A stretch of 64,000 nucleotides of DNA, taken from positions 62,001 through 126,000 of the forward strand of contig LBWM01000005.1 of assembly GCA_000993615.1 (NCBI GenBank), written 5' to 3'. Source of the DNA: Candidatus Peregrinibacteria bacterium GW2011_GWF2_39_17 (lineage in GTDB: Bacteria; Patescibacteriota; Gracilibacteria; UBA1369; UBA12473). Position 1 is the first letter of the stretch, and each line of letters begins with the position of its first letter. The position numbers and the translations under genes are program-made. Positions 36,302 through 44,830 of this stretch are shown here, piece by piece. The notes below the pieces were generated by a model. That model saw only the letters and a program-made list of their open reading frames with translations. It was not told where the DNA came from and did no database searches.

Positions 36302-37261
36302 TTATTGCGCCCCTTCAACCGGAATAACAGTAGAAACAATCGCAAATGCGGCTCCAGCCAAAGCAATCCCAATAATTGCCCCTAACATCATTTTTTTAGC
36401 CTTACCCGTCGATTCATCATTACCAAAATTCAAAATGTACAAAAATCCGGCATACACAAAAACTAACACCGAAATGACGCCAATCGTGGACACCAAGAAA
36501 TTCGACAATCCCACAATGATTTCACGGCCACGAGACACGTCGATTTCAGCCCCCTGATTTTTAAAGATCACATCCTTAATTAAAGTTTCCGAAAGCCCAA
36601 CTAAAACTAACCCGATAGCAGAAATATAAATTCTTTTTTTAGCATTATTAACTGCCTCCTCAGATCCAGCCGCCACCAAAATTTGAAACCCAGAATAAAC
36701 CAACATCAAAACCGCAATAGATCCCATAAATACCTCTACAAAAGTATAAATCCCCTTCAAAATTTGTGCCCCAGCCGTAGCATATTCCGCTGCTGATTGT
36801 TCATCTCTCAAAAACTCGCCCTCTTGTCCGAAAAAAGCCAATTTTACTGCTTCATCAGCCACAAAAACTAAAACCAAACCCATCAAAGCATACTTAAGAA
36901 AAGCTTTTTCTTTAGTAGTTTTATCCTCTGAATCCTTACCAGCGGTAATTAAAATTATTGCATTTATAATAATCATCAATACCGTAATGCTTCCCAAAAG
37001 ATACTTAATAAAATCAATTACGAAAAAAATTGCGCTAGTAATATTTTTAGCTCCTTCTCTAGTAGAAGCATCAGCATGAACCGTGGTCTCATAATTTTCA
37101 AGTTGAATTTTATCGCCCAAATTCTCTAAAACATCCTGATAATCCTCAGCCCTAACTATTTGATTTAGCCAAAGCAAAGCCGCCATCATCGCCACACAAA
37201 TGATTAATGATTTAAGCATTTTTCTAAGCCCTTCTAAGTTTTTTATTCCCGATTTAATCAT
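36302..37261 (-). CDS. Membrane protein with three tandem pilin-like two-helix modules (1)
   Basis: A 319-residue membrane protein. After an N-terminal signal or anchor it has three copies of a TrbC/VirB2-like unit: a helix with GSITVLMIIINAIIL (1), GSIAVLMLVYSGFQIL (2) or VISVLVFVYAGFLYIL (3), a short turn with Gly and charged residues, and a second hydrophobic helix. The third unit follows the motif DVSRGREIIVGLSNF, shared with the next gene. It is a paralogue of the 37286 gene, 24 bases away, and the two look like one operon. ATG 37261 is used; ATG 37219 is possible. It is probably a subunit of a membrane or pilus-like structure. Confidence 0.8.
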   Translation of the reverse strand: MIKSGIKNLEGLRKMLKSLIICVAMMAALLWLNQIVRAEDYQDVLENLGDKIQLENYETTVHADASTREGAKNITSAIFFVIDFIKYLLGSITVLMIIINAIILITAGKDSEDKTTKEKAFLKYALMGLVLVFVADEAVKLAFFGQEGEFLRDEQSAAEYATAGAQILKGIYTFVEVFMGSIAVLMLVYSGFQILVAAGSEEAVNNAKKRIYISAIGLVLVGLSETLIKDVIFKNQGAEIDVSRGREIIVGLSNFLVSTIGVISVLVFVYAGFLYILNFGNDESTGKAKKMMLGAIIGIALAGAAFAIVSTVIPVEGAQ

Positions 37262-37285
37262 TAAAAGTAAATTTATGAATAAGTC

Positions 37286-38227
37286 CTAAAAAACTCCGCT
37301 AATAAAGGTAGAAACAAGGGCAAATGCCCCATAAATAATCAATAAAGCCAACACCGAATTAAAAATAATTTTCTTAGCTTTCCCAGTCTTTTCCTCGTCA
37401 CCAAAGGCTGTCATGTACATCACACCGCCAATAATTAAAGCTAAAACAGCTAGAGGCGAAGCCCACGTCACAATAAAATTCGTGATTCCCACTATTTCCT
37501 GCAGCCCCCGGCTCACATCCAATTGAACAACAGCTTGCTGACCAGTAGCGGAGTAATCAGCCTGATTATAATCAACCTTAAAAAGGACCTGCTTAATAAT
37601 CACATCCGAAATCATCACTAAAAATAAAGCTAAAACACTATTCATTAAATTACGTTTTTCCGCATTAAGAGTCTCATCTGATTCACCAGAAGAAATCAAT
37701 TTGGCTCCGGACCGAATCATAAAAAGAACCGCGATGCTACCAATAATGTATTTTATAAAAGTAATGATAATCGTAACTTGATTGTCAAACAATTTAGCCC
37801 GATACCCAATTTCATATTCATTAGCCAAAAATCCACCATCCTGAAGATCCAAAATCTCAGCCAGGGGCCCAGCCACTGCAATTAAAACCAAACCAATTAA
37901 TCCCCAATAAAGATTTGAATTTTGCTTATTCACCACTTCCTCATTTTCTCCCTGAATAACCAACCGCAATCCAGAAATAACCATAAATAAAATCGCTACG
38001 GCCCCAATAATGTAGCGAAAATTACGCGCTATCTCCCATACTAAATTATAAGCTTTCTGCAAACCTTGCCCCTCCGGATCCGGCACGTCACCTAAACTTT
38101 CCGCGCTGGGTAAAGGCAAAAATCCGGCATACGAAACCGCAGGACGAATCAAAAAAAACAAAATTCCAGCTATAATTAGCATTCCGATAAATAAAAACCA
38201 GGTAAGAGCTTTTCGCTTTTTAGGCAT
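37286..38227 (-). CDS. Membrane protein with three tandem pilin-like two-helix modules (2)
   Basis: A 313-residue paralogue of the preceding gene, with a TM anchor at about 10-30 and three two-helix units (GAVAILFMVISGLRLV; GSIAVLFMIRSGAKLI; SPLAVLALIIGGVMYM). The motif DVSRGLQEIVGITNF comes before the third unit, as in the neighbour. Each unit has the TrbC/VirB2-like pattern of two helices joined by a Gly/charged turn (for example GDEEKTGKAKK). ATG 38227 is preferred to an upstream TTG at 38233. It is the first gene of the block and diverges from secE. Confidence 0.8.
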   Translation of the reverse strand: MPKKRKALTWFLFIGMLIIAGILFFLIRPAVSYAGFLPLPSAESLGDVPDPEGQGLQKAYNLVWEIARNFRYIIGAVAILFMVISGLRLVIQGENEEVVNKQNSNLYWGLIGLVLIAVAGPLAEILDLQDGGFLANEYEIGYRAKLFDNQVTIIITFIKYIIGSIAVLFMIRSGAKLISSGESDETLNAEKRNLMNSVLALFLVMISDVIIKQVLFKVDYNQADYSATGQQAVVQLDVSRGLQEIVGITNFIVTWASPLAVLALIIGGVMYMTAFGDEEKTGKAKKIIFNSVLALLIIYGAFALVSTFISGVF

Positions 38228-38352
38228 TTCCAATAGGGTATTTTTATAAATTTGTTTTATTTTTGCAATCTATTAATTTTACCAGATTTACCAAAAATAA
38301 TCAACTACTCCCGGGCAAAAAATCATCCATAAACAAGGGAATAAAAAATCCC

Positions 38353-38382
38353 TTGCCCCTAAACCACCCTATGGGTTAAAAT
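38353..38382 (+). promoter_or_regulatory. Possible promoter of secE-nusG
   Basis: TTGCCC (38353-38358) and TAAAAT (38377-38382) are 18 bases apart, about 60 bases before secE. A short GC hairpin GCCC-TGCG-GGGC (38407-38418) with TTTT after it lies in the leader and could attenuate. Confidence 0.4.
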
Positions 38383-38444
38383 ATAAATCACAATCCTGAT
38401 AGAAATGCCCTGCGGGGCTTTTAAGTTATTACCCAAATTTTCCC

Positions 38445-38660
38445 ATGAAAAAGCCCAATTCAGTCCATAAATATCTTGTAAACAGTGTTGAAGAACTACG
38501 CAAAGTAACCTGGCCAACCAAAGAACAAACCATCCAACTAACCATCATTGTTATTATTTTTAGTATTATTATTGCCTTCATTTTAGGGGTGCTCGATTTC
38601 GGATTTAACTACGGATTTAACACATTAATTAATCTCCTAACCAATGGCCAAACAAGCTAA
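38445..38660 (+). CDS. secE: Preprotein translocase subunit SecE
   Basis: SecE, 71 residues, clamps SecY in the Sec translocon. The conserved amphipathic stretch VEELRKVTWPTKEQTIQLT is followed by one transmembrane helix (TIIVIIFSIIIAFILGVLD). It is the short, single-TM bacterial form. Its end overlaps nusG by 17 bases, the classic secE-nusG arrangement. Confidence 0.95.
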   Translation: MKKPNSVHKYLVNSVEELRKVTWPTKEQTIQLTIIVIIFSIIIAFILGVLDFGFNYGFNTLINLLTNGQTS

Positions 38661-39189
38661 AAACACCGGTCGCAATTGGTATGTTATTCATACCTATTCC
38701 GGCTATGAACATGCCGTACGCGAAGCTTTGTTGCAACGCATCGAATCCATGAATATGCAGGATAAAATTTTTGATGTCGTTGTCCCCGAAGAAACACAAA
38801 TAGTGATCAAAAACGGAAAACCAAAAACGGAAAAAAAACGTCTTTTCCCAGGATATGTATTAGTTGACATGGATGTTAACGACGAATCATGGTATGTGGT
38901 ACGAAATACCCCAAATGTAACCGGCTTTGTCGGATCGGGCGTAATTCCGGTACCTGTTTCTGGCGAAGAATGGAAAGTTGTACGACGCCACATGGGAGAA
39001 ACTGACCCCAAATTCAAAATTGATTTCCAAACTAATGATCACGTAGTTATCTTAGATGGTCCATTTGCTAATTATGATGGCATTATCCAATCAATCGATA
39101 AAGAAAAAGGCAAAGTTAAAATCCTAATTACTATTTTTGGACGAGAAACTCCGGTGGAACTAGATTTTACTCAAATCAAAAAGAAATAA
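38644..39189 (+). CDS. nusG: Transcription termination/antitermination factor NusG
   Basis: NusG, 181 residues, binds RNA polymerase through its NGN domain and the ribosome or Rho through its KOW domain. Visible are WYVIHTYSGYEHAV, PGYVLVDMDV, NTPNVTGFVGSG, and the KOW part DHVVILDGPFANYDGIIQSI. The start overlaps secE. rplK, which normally follows, is one gene away. Confidence 0.96.
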   Translation: MAKQAKNTGRNWYVIHTYSGYEHAVREALLQRIESMNMQDKIFDVVVPEETQIVIKNGKPKTEKKRLFPGYVLVDMDVNDESWYVVRNTPNVTGFVGSGVIPVPVSGEEWKVVRRHMGETDPKFKIDFQTNDHVVILDGPFANYDGIIQSIDKEKGKVKILITIFGRETPVELDFTQIKKK

Positions 39190-39214
39190 AAGAGCTGCCG
39201 CAGAAATTGTCAAT

Positions 39215-39946
39215 ATGGCCTCTCCCATGCACAAATTTACGATTTTCACTATCATCTTTTCTGTCACTGTTATTTTTATAATGGCTGATTTAATTATAAA
39301 TGACTACTGGGGAAAAGATTTTGCTAATGAAAATCAACTTCAGGGAGATGCCGAAATCCCAACTGCTTTTACTCAAACCACAACCGCTATTACAAACGAA
39401 ACCACTCTCCCCTTGGAGGGCAATCCAACTGACAACACTCCTTCCAACTCAGAGCTTGAAAAGATGGACCAAATCGCCACAAATACCACCTTAGATGCAA
39501 CAAATACTCCAAACCCAGCCCCTTCCGCTCAAATAACCACGACCCTACTGCAAAACCTAAATATAACCTCTCCGCGACTAGAAACCGATAATTACGAAGG
39601 TCTAATTTATGGATTTTGGGATACCCAAAAAGCATTCAATTCCTATACTATTTTAAGACACAAAATATTCAGTGAAGATAATTATCTAAGCACAATTTAC
39701 GAAATTCAAACCCTAAATGAAATTGAAACCTTTAGCGCCTATCAAATTCTATACGATCTAGCCCAAAATTCTGCAACCGGAACTATAAACGAAACCAATA
39801 GCTACGGAAATGCTTCCTTCTATTTTAATCACAGCACCAAAACCAATACCGTTTTCCTAACCTTCCAAACTAAAAACACAATTTATGCACTAGAATATGC
39901 CCCAAATTATCACTCCTCCATGCGAGAATTAATCGAAAACCTTTAA
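39215..39946 (+). CDS. Membrane-anchored protein inserted between nusG and rplK
   Basis: An unrecognised 243-residue protein. A TM anchor (about 5-25, FTIFTIIFSVTVIFIMADLI) is followed by a Thr/Asn/Pro-rich linker and then a globular, presumably external domain with several Tyr and Phe residues and no Cys. ATG 39215 has a second in-frame ATG 12 bases downstream (39227). Position between nusG and rplK is unusual; the two ribosomal-operon partners are usually adjacent. It is on the same strand and probably co-transcribed. Confidence 0.65.
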   Translation: MASPMHKFTIFTIIFSVTVIFIMADLIINDYWGKDFANENQLQGDAEIPTAFTQTTTAITNETTLPLEGNPTDNTPSNSELEKMDQIATNTTLDATNTPNPAPSAQITTTLLQNLNITSPRLETDNYEGLIYGFWDTQKAFNSYTILRHKIFSEDNYLSTIYEIQTLNEIETFSAYQILYDLAQNSATGTINETNSYGNASFYFNHSTKTNTVFLTFQTKNTIYALEYAPNYHSSMRELIENL

Positions 39947-40027
39947 AATCCAAGCTCCTAACCTTAAATTTTCTTTTGACTACCAACTAAAATTCAATTA
40001 AAGTACTCCCGCTAAACCTTTTTAAAT

Positions 40028-40453
40028 ATGGCCAAAAAAATTCTCACCCAAATCAAACTCCAAATCCCAGCAGGCAAAGCAAACCCTGCTCCTCCGGTTG
40101 GACCAGCCCTAGGTCAACACGGCGTTCAAATTCAAGATTTTTGCGGTAAATTCAACGAAGCAACTCGCGAAATGGGAGACACCATTGTCCCAGTTATTAT
40201 TTCAGTTTACGATGACCGCAGCTTCAGCTTTATCATGAAAAGTCCCCCAGCAGCTGAATTAATCAAAAAAGAAATTGGAATCAAAAAAGGATCTGGCGAA
40301 CCAAATAAAACCAAGGTAGGAACCATTACCCAAGCCCAACTAGAAAAGGTTGCTGCTCAAAAAATGGAAGATCTAAATGCCAATGACATTAAGGCGGCTG
40401 CCAAAATAATTGCCGGAACCGCTCGCAATATGGGAATCACAGTCGAAGGTTAA
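40028..40453 (+). CDS. rplK: 50S ribosomal protein L11
   Basis: L11, 141 residues, forms the GTPase-associated centre of the large subunit. Key segments are [20 protein letters not shown], the [17 protein letters not shown] stretch and the C-terminal domain [20 protein letters not shown]. The length is normal. It sits immediately upstream of the L1 leader hairpin and rplA. Confidence 0.97.
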   Translation: MAKKILTQIKLQIPAGKANPAPPVGPALGQHGVQIQDFCGKFNEATREMGDTIVPVIISVYDDRSFSFIMKSPPAAELIKKEIGIKKGSGEPNKTKVGTITQAQLEKVAAQKMEDLNANDIKAAAKIIAGTARNMGITVEG

Positions 40454-40480
40454 TTTCTGGTTATAATAAAAATTAAATTC

Positions 40481-40523
40481 GTGGGAGCCTGATCTACCTC
40501 TAAAAGACAGGCGTTTGAACCAC
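40481..40523 (+). promoter_or_regulatory. Ribosomal protein L1 binding site in the rplA leader
   Basis: GTGG(GA)GCCTG at 40481-40491 pairs with CAGGC and CCAC at 40508-40523, leaving an unpaired GTTTGAA on the 3' side. This copies the L1-binding helix of 23S rRNA (GUGGGAG ... UUGAA ... CCAC). L1 bound here would block its own translation; the site is 16 bases before the rplA start. The match is by eye. Confidence 0.75.
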
Positions 40524-40538
40524 TTAACCCAGCATATC

Positions 40539-41234
40539 ATGTCCAAACACGGCAAAAAATATCGGGCCGCGCTCGAAAAAATAGACCCAAAAAAAACCTA
40601 CTCACTTGATGAAAGCGCTAAATTAATCAAAGGAACAACCATCACTAAATTTGATGCCGGAGTCGAACTGCACCTTAATTTAAACATTGATCCCGCAAAA
40701 GCAGATCAAATAATTAGAAATTCTCTCGTCTTACCCCATGGGACAGGAAACGAAGTGCGCGTAGTAGCTTTTGTGGATGACACTCAAAAAAAAGTTGCCC
40801 TAGATGCAGGAGCGATCAAAGCCGGAGACGCTGAACTAATTGAAGAAATCAATAAAGGATGGCTAGATTTCGATGTCGCTGTCGCTCATCCGGATATGAT
40901 GAAAAAACTTGGCAAGATAGCCAGAATCTTAGGGCAAAAGGGGTTAATGCCAAATCCTAAAGCCGGGACCATAAGTCCGGAAATTGAAAAAATAATTAAA
41001 GAAGTCAAAAGGGGCAAAATCGAATTTCGAAACGATAAACAAGGCAATCTTCACAACCTCGTTGGTAAAGTTTCATTCGGTGAAGATCAACTCAAAGAAA
41101 ATATTCAAACTTATATCAACACCATCGTAAACAATCGACCTAGTGGAGTTAAAGGCGCCTTTATAAAAAGTATTACCCTAACTACCACCATGGGGCCTGG
41201 AATCCATTTAGAAGTGAGCCAATTCATAAAATAA
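40539..41234 (+). CDS. rplA: 50S ribosomal protein L1
   Basis: L1, 231 residues, forms the mobile L1 stalk that handles E-site tRNA, and is an autoregulator. Clear segments are KKYRAALEKIDPKKTYSLDESA, VVAFVDDTQKK, ILGQKGLMPNPKAGT and IEFRNDKQGNLHNLVGK. I use ATG 40539 (MSKHGKKY), as the upstream ATG at 40515 would add eight residues inside the regulatory hairpin. The dUTPase-like gene starts two bases after its stop. Confidence 0.95.
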   Translation: MSKHGKKYRAALEKIDPKKTYSLDESAKLIKGTTITKFDAGVELHLNLNIDPAKADQIIRNSLVLPHGTGNEVRVVAFVDDTQKKVALDAGAIKAGDAELIEEINKGWLDFDVAVAHPDMMKKLGKIARILGQKGLMPNPKAGTISPEIEKIIKEVKRGKIEFRNDKQGNLHNLVGKVSFGEDQLKENIQTYINTIVNNRPSGVKGAFIKSITLTTTMGPGIHLEVSQFIK

Positions 41235-41235
41235 A

Positions 41236-41682
41236 ATGCCAAAGGCCACCTTAAAAGTTCGTATCAAACGACTTGATAAGACCCTACCACTTCCAATCTA
41301 CGAAACTAAAGGGTCAGTTGGTTTTGACTTACTCGCCCGCACTGATATTACCATCCCACCCGGAACAATCGAATTAATTCCCGCTAACGTAATTATTGAA
41401 GTTCCAAAGGGGTATATGCTGGCAGTTGCCTCCCGCAGTAGCACACCTCGCAAAAAAGGTCTTACCCCTCCACATGGTTTTGGTATTATAGATCATGATT
41501 ATTGTGGCCAAGAAGATGAAGTAAAAATCCAAGTATATAATCTGTCTAAATTAACAGTCGAAGTAAAACGTGGCGAAAAAATCGCTCAAGGTGTTTTTAT
41601 CCGTACTGATCGCTTCCAATGGGAGGAAGTAAATCAAATTCGCCTAAAAAGCAGAGGTGGTTTTGGGAGTAGTGATAAATAA
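41236..41682 (+). CDS. dut: dUTP diphosphatase family protein
   Basis: A trimeric-type dUTPase (148 residues) that hydrolyses dUTP to dUMP, limiting uracil in DNA. The five motifs are present in order: GSVGFDLLA, SRSSTPRKKGL, IIDHDYCGQEDEVKI, RGEKIAQGVF and a C-terminal RGGFGSSDK. It could be the related dCTP deaminase/dUTPase type, but motif 3 favours dUTPase. It joins a thymidylate-kinase-like gene downstream, and both act in dTMP supply. Confidence 0.88.
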   Translation: MPKATLKVRIKRLDKTLPLPIYETKGSVGFDLLARTDITIPPGTIELIPANVIIEVPKGYMLAVASRSSTPRKKGLTPPHGFGIIDHDYCGQEDEVKIQVYNLSKLTVEVKRGEKIAQGVFIRTDRFQWEEVNQIRLKSRGGFGSSDK

Positions 41683-41727
41683 AAAAAATCATAGCAAAAA
41701 CCACTAAAAAATTACCCCAATTGCCCT

Positions 41728-42309
41728 ATGCTTATCACTTTTTACGGCATCAATAATATCGGAAAAACCACTCATACCAAGGGATTAGTTCGCAAATTAA
41801 AAGCAGCCGGCTACGACGCCATACGCCTCAAATATCCAGTTTACAACTTATATCCATCCGGAGAATATCTTAATAAAATACTTCGTTCCGGGACGCACCA
41901 AACAATTGACGAACATGAATTGCAACTTTGGTTTGTAATTAATCGGTACCAATTCCAACCGACTCTAGAAAAATGGCTCAAAAATGACCGCATCGTAATT
42001 GCGGAAGATTACAGTGGGACCGGTATTGCCTGGGGCACAGCAAAGGGAGTAAAAACCAAATGGCTAGAAAGCATTAACCAAAACCTTATCAAAGAAAATT
42101 TAGCTATTTTCCTGGATGGAAACCGCTCAATCAAAGCAATTGAAACCGGGCATATCCACGAAGAAAATTATGACCTCATTAAACGCTGCCAACTCATTCA
42201 CCGCAAATTAGCCCGCAAATATAATTGGAAACGCATTAAAGTCCAGCCTAAAAAAAACGATACCCTTAATTTAATTTGGGAAAAAGTTGCCCCATATCTT
42301 CCAAGCTGA
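41728..42309 (+). CDS. tmk: Thymidylate-kinase-like P-loop kinase
   Basis: A 193-residue nucleoside monophosphate kinase. The P-loop is GINNIGKTT (residues 7-15) where family members usually read GxDGxGKS/TT. Other signs are RLKYPVY, the ELQLWFVINRYQFQPTLEKWL helix and AEDYSGTGIAWG, which stands where DRYxxSxxAY is expected. These deviations may mean an altered substrate. The gene ends in TGA. It follows a dUTPase gene, which supports dTMP or dUMP metabolism. Confidence 0.75.
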   Translation: MLITFYGINNIGKTTHTKGLVRKLKAAGYDAIRLKYPVYNLYPSGEYLNKILRSGTHQTIDEHELQLWFVINRYQFQPTLEKWLKNDRIVIAEDYSGTGIAWGTAKGVKTKWLESINQNLIKENLAIFLDGNRSIKAIETGHIHEENYDLIKRCQLIHRKLARKYNWKRIKVQPKKNDTLNLIWEKVAPYLPS

Positions 42310-42343
42310 TACAATCAAATCCTATTTTAGAGTCTACGTTTTT

Positions 42344-43201
42344 ATGCAAATTCTCGATGGTCGAAAAGTTGCGGACGACCTTCTAGCTCACACCAAAGAA
42401 GAAGTACGCATTCTTATAAATTCCGGCATTCAACCCAAGCTTGCTTTTTTATTAATTGGGAAACATCCAGCCAGCCTTTCTTATGTTAAACAAAAAGAAA
42501 TGGCCTGCCAGAAAACTAATATCCAATATGAACACCATGCCTTTCCAGAAACAAGCAGCACCCAAGAAATAATTTCTCTAATTTCCGAACTAAACCATCG
42601 TGAAGATATTCACGGTATTTTAGTCCAATTACCCTTACCATCTAACATTGAAACTCCACTAGTAATTAAAGCTATTAATCCAGAAAAAGACGTGGATGGA
42701 TTCCATGCCTATAATCTTGGAAAAATGATGCTTAATAAAAATTTTGAATCTCTAACGCCTTGCACCCCAAAAGGAATAATTATCTTACTGGAAACCTATA
42801 AAATACCTATTGAAGGCCAAGAAATTGTTATGGTCGGACACAGTAATATTGTTGGGAAACCGCTTTCCATGATGTTGCTAAATCGCAATGCCACCATCAC
42901 CACTTGTCACAAATACACCAAAAACCTCAAAGCCCATACTTTACGCGCTGAGATCTTAATTGTAGCAGTTGGTTTGCCAAGCCTAATTACCGGAGATATG
43001 ATTAAACCAGGAGCCGTAATTGTGGATGTGGGAATTAATCGGGTAGACGGAAAACTAGTAGGTGATGTAAACTTTGAGCAGGCAAAAGAAAAAGCTTCTT
43101 TTATTACCCCTGTACCTGGAGGAGTAGGTCCCATGACTGTCGCTTGCCTCATGGCAAATATTGTTATTGCCTGTAAAAAGCTAACTCAAAAAAATTCCTA
43201 A
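42344..43201 (+). CDS. folD: Methylenetetrahydrofolate dehydrogenase/cyclohydrolase
   Basis: FolD, 285 residues, interconverts 5,10-methylene-THF and 10-formyl-THF using NADP. It contains the SYVKQKEMAC lysine motif, the PCTPKGI segment, the cofactor region VGHSNIVGKPLSMMLL and the signature PVPGGVGPMTVA. I start at ATG 42344 (MQILDGRKVADDLL), since an upstream in-frame ATG at 42287 overlaps the preceding gene and adds 19 poorly conserved residues. Together with folC and purF/purD it supplies formyl groups for purine synthesis. Confidence 0.94.
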   Translation: MQILDGRKVADDLLAHTKEEVRILINSGIQPKLAFLLIGKHPASLSYVKQKEMACQKTNIQYEHHAFPETSSTQEIISLISELNHREDIHGILVQLPLPSNIETPLVIKAINPEKDVDGFHAYNLGKMMLNKNFESLTPCTPKGIIILLETYKIPIEGQEIVMVGHSNIVGKPLSMMLLNRNATITTCHKYTKNLKAHTLRAEILIVAVGLPSLITGDMIKPGAVIVDVGINRVDGKLVGDVNFEQAKEKASFITPVPGGVGPMTVACLMANIVIACKKLTQKNS

Positions 43202-43274
43202 AAAGCCAACCATTTTAGGTTTTATTAATTCTTACAAAGCTCACTTGTCAATTATAATCTAAATCCCAACTCCT

Positions 43275-44798
43275 ATGTGTGGAATTATAGGCGTTACTGG
43301 TAACAATCACGTGGTCCAAGATATTTACGATGCCCTAATCTGTTTACAACACCGCGGTCAAGACGCAGCTGGTATTATGACTTATACCGGTGAAAGTTTT
43401 CATATTCGTAAAGGCGATGGCCTGGTAAGAGAAGTTTTTAAGCAACACCATATTGTTAAGCTTAAAGGAAACATGGGATTAGGCCATGTCCGCTATCCAA
43501 CCGCCGGCATATACGATCCAGCCGAATCACAACCTTTTTATGAAAACGTACCTTACGGCATCGCCCTAGTTCATAATGGTAATTTAACCAATTATCTACA
43601 ATTAGCCACAAAAATTAGAAAAAAAAACCTGAGGCATTTGGAAACTTCATCAGATTCCGAAGTTTTATTAAACGTCATTGCCGACGAAATTCTTAAACTA
43701 CATCGCCCCAAATTAACACCAGAAGACCTTTTTAAAGCCATAAAATCATCTTATAAACGAATCACTGGAGCCTATGCGGTAATTATGATGATCGCCAATC
43801 ACGGTTTAGTGGCCTTTCGTGATCCCCAAGGACATCGCCCCTTAATTTTCGGTCGTCGCATGACCGGAGTAAGTTACGAATATATGATTGCCTCAGAAAG
43901 CGTTGCCCTAACGGCCTTAGGTTATGAAATTATTAGAGATTTAAAACCAGGCGAAGTTCTTTATATTGATAATCAAAAAAAAATTCATTCCGAAATAATA
44001 GCTACCGAAAATAGAGCACCCTGCATTTTTGAATGGGTCTATCTAGCAAGGCCAGACTCCACCATTGATCTAGTCAATGTTTATAAAGCACGCCTAAGAA
44101 TGGGCGTTACCTTAGCGAAAAAAATCAAAAAAGCAAACCTCAAAATTGATGTCGTAGTTCCTATCCCGGATAGTTCAAGAAGTTCAGCTATCCCTATAGC
44201 CGCCCACCTGAATGTCCCCTATCGTGAAGGACTTATTAAAAATCGCTATATCGGTCGCACCTTTATTATGCCGGGACAAGAGATTCGTAAAAAATCAATC
44301 CACTATAAACTCTCCCCCATTCCGCTAGAATTCAAAGGGAAAAATGTACTCTTAATAGATGATAGTATCGTGCGGGGCAATACCTCCAAGCAAATTATTG
44401 AAATGGTGCGCAATGCAGGAGCTAAAAAAGTCTATTTTGCTTCCTATTCTCCGCCCATTATGTGGCCATGTGTTTATGGGGTAGACATGCCAACACGTAA
44501 AGAACTAGTAGCTCACGGCCTAAGCACAGACGAAATTAGAAGAGCTATTGGCGCCGATGCCCTAATTTACCAGGATTTAGATGCTTTATTTGATGCCATA
44601 AAAAAAGGAAATCCAAAAATAACCAAGGCTTGCATGGCTTGCTTTGATGGCAATTATCCCACCAAAGAAGTGACTAAAAAAACCCTTGAAGAAGCTGAAC
44701 GCCTAAGAGGCGGAGACGAAATTCAAAACTTTGCCTATGAAAATCATTCAGATCTAACAGATGACGTCAGTGAAAATCAAATGCGCATGCCAGTTTAA
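43275..44798 (+). CDS. purF: Amidophosphoribosyltransferase
   Basis: PurF, 507 residues, makes phosphoribosylamine from PRPP and glutamine, the first step of de novo purine synthesis. The N-terminal Ntn glutaminase starts at Cys2 (MCGIIGV) with no propeptide, and HRGQDAAGI is present. The PRPP motif is VLLIDDSIVRGNTSKQI. The C-terminal tail has Cys residues in CMACFDGNYP, as in Fe-S-binding PurF proteins. It is followed by purD, 32 bases downstream. Confidence 0.95.
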   Translation: MCGIIGVTGNNHVVQDIYDALICLQHRGQDAAGIMTYTGESFHIRKGDGLVREVFKQHHIVKLKGNMGLGHVRYPTAGIYDPAESQPFYENVPYGIALVHNGNLTNYLQLATKIRKKNLRHLETSSDSEVLLNVIADEILKLHRPKLTPEDLFKAIKSSYKRITGAYAVIMMIANHGLVAFRDPQGHRPLIFGRRMTGVSYEYMIASESVALTALGYEIIRDLKPGEVLYIDNQKKIHSEIIATENRAPCIFEWVYLARPDSTIDLVNVYKARLRMGVTLAKKIKKANLKIDVVVPIPDSSRSSAIPIAAHLNVPYREGLIKNRYIGRTFIMPGQEIRKKSIHYKLSPIPLEFKGKNVLLIDDSIVRGNTSKQIIEMVRNAGAKKVYFASYSPPIMWPCVYGVDMPTRKELVAHGLSTDEIRRAIGADALIYQDLDALFDAIKKGNPKITKACMACFDGNYPTKEVTKKTLEEAERLRGGDEIQNFAYENHSDLTDDVSENQMRMPV

Positions 44799-44830
44799 AC
44801 TTAAATTTTAAATTATTTTCTGGTAAAACT

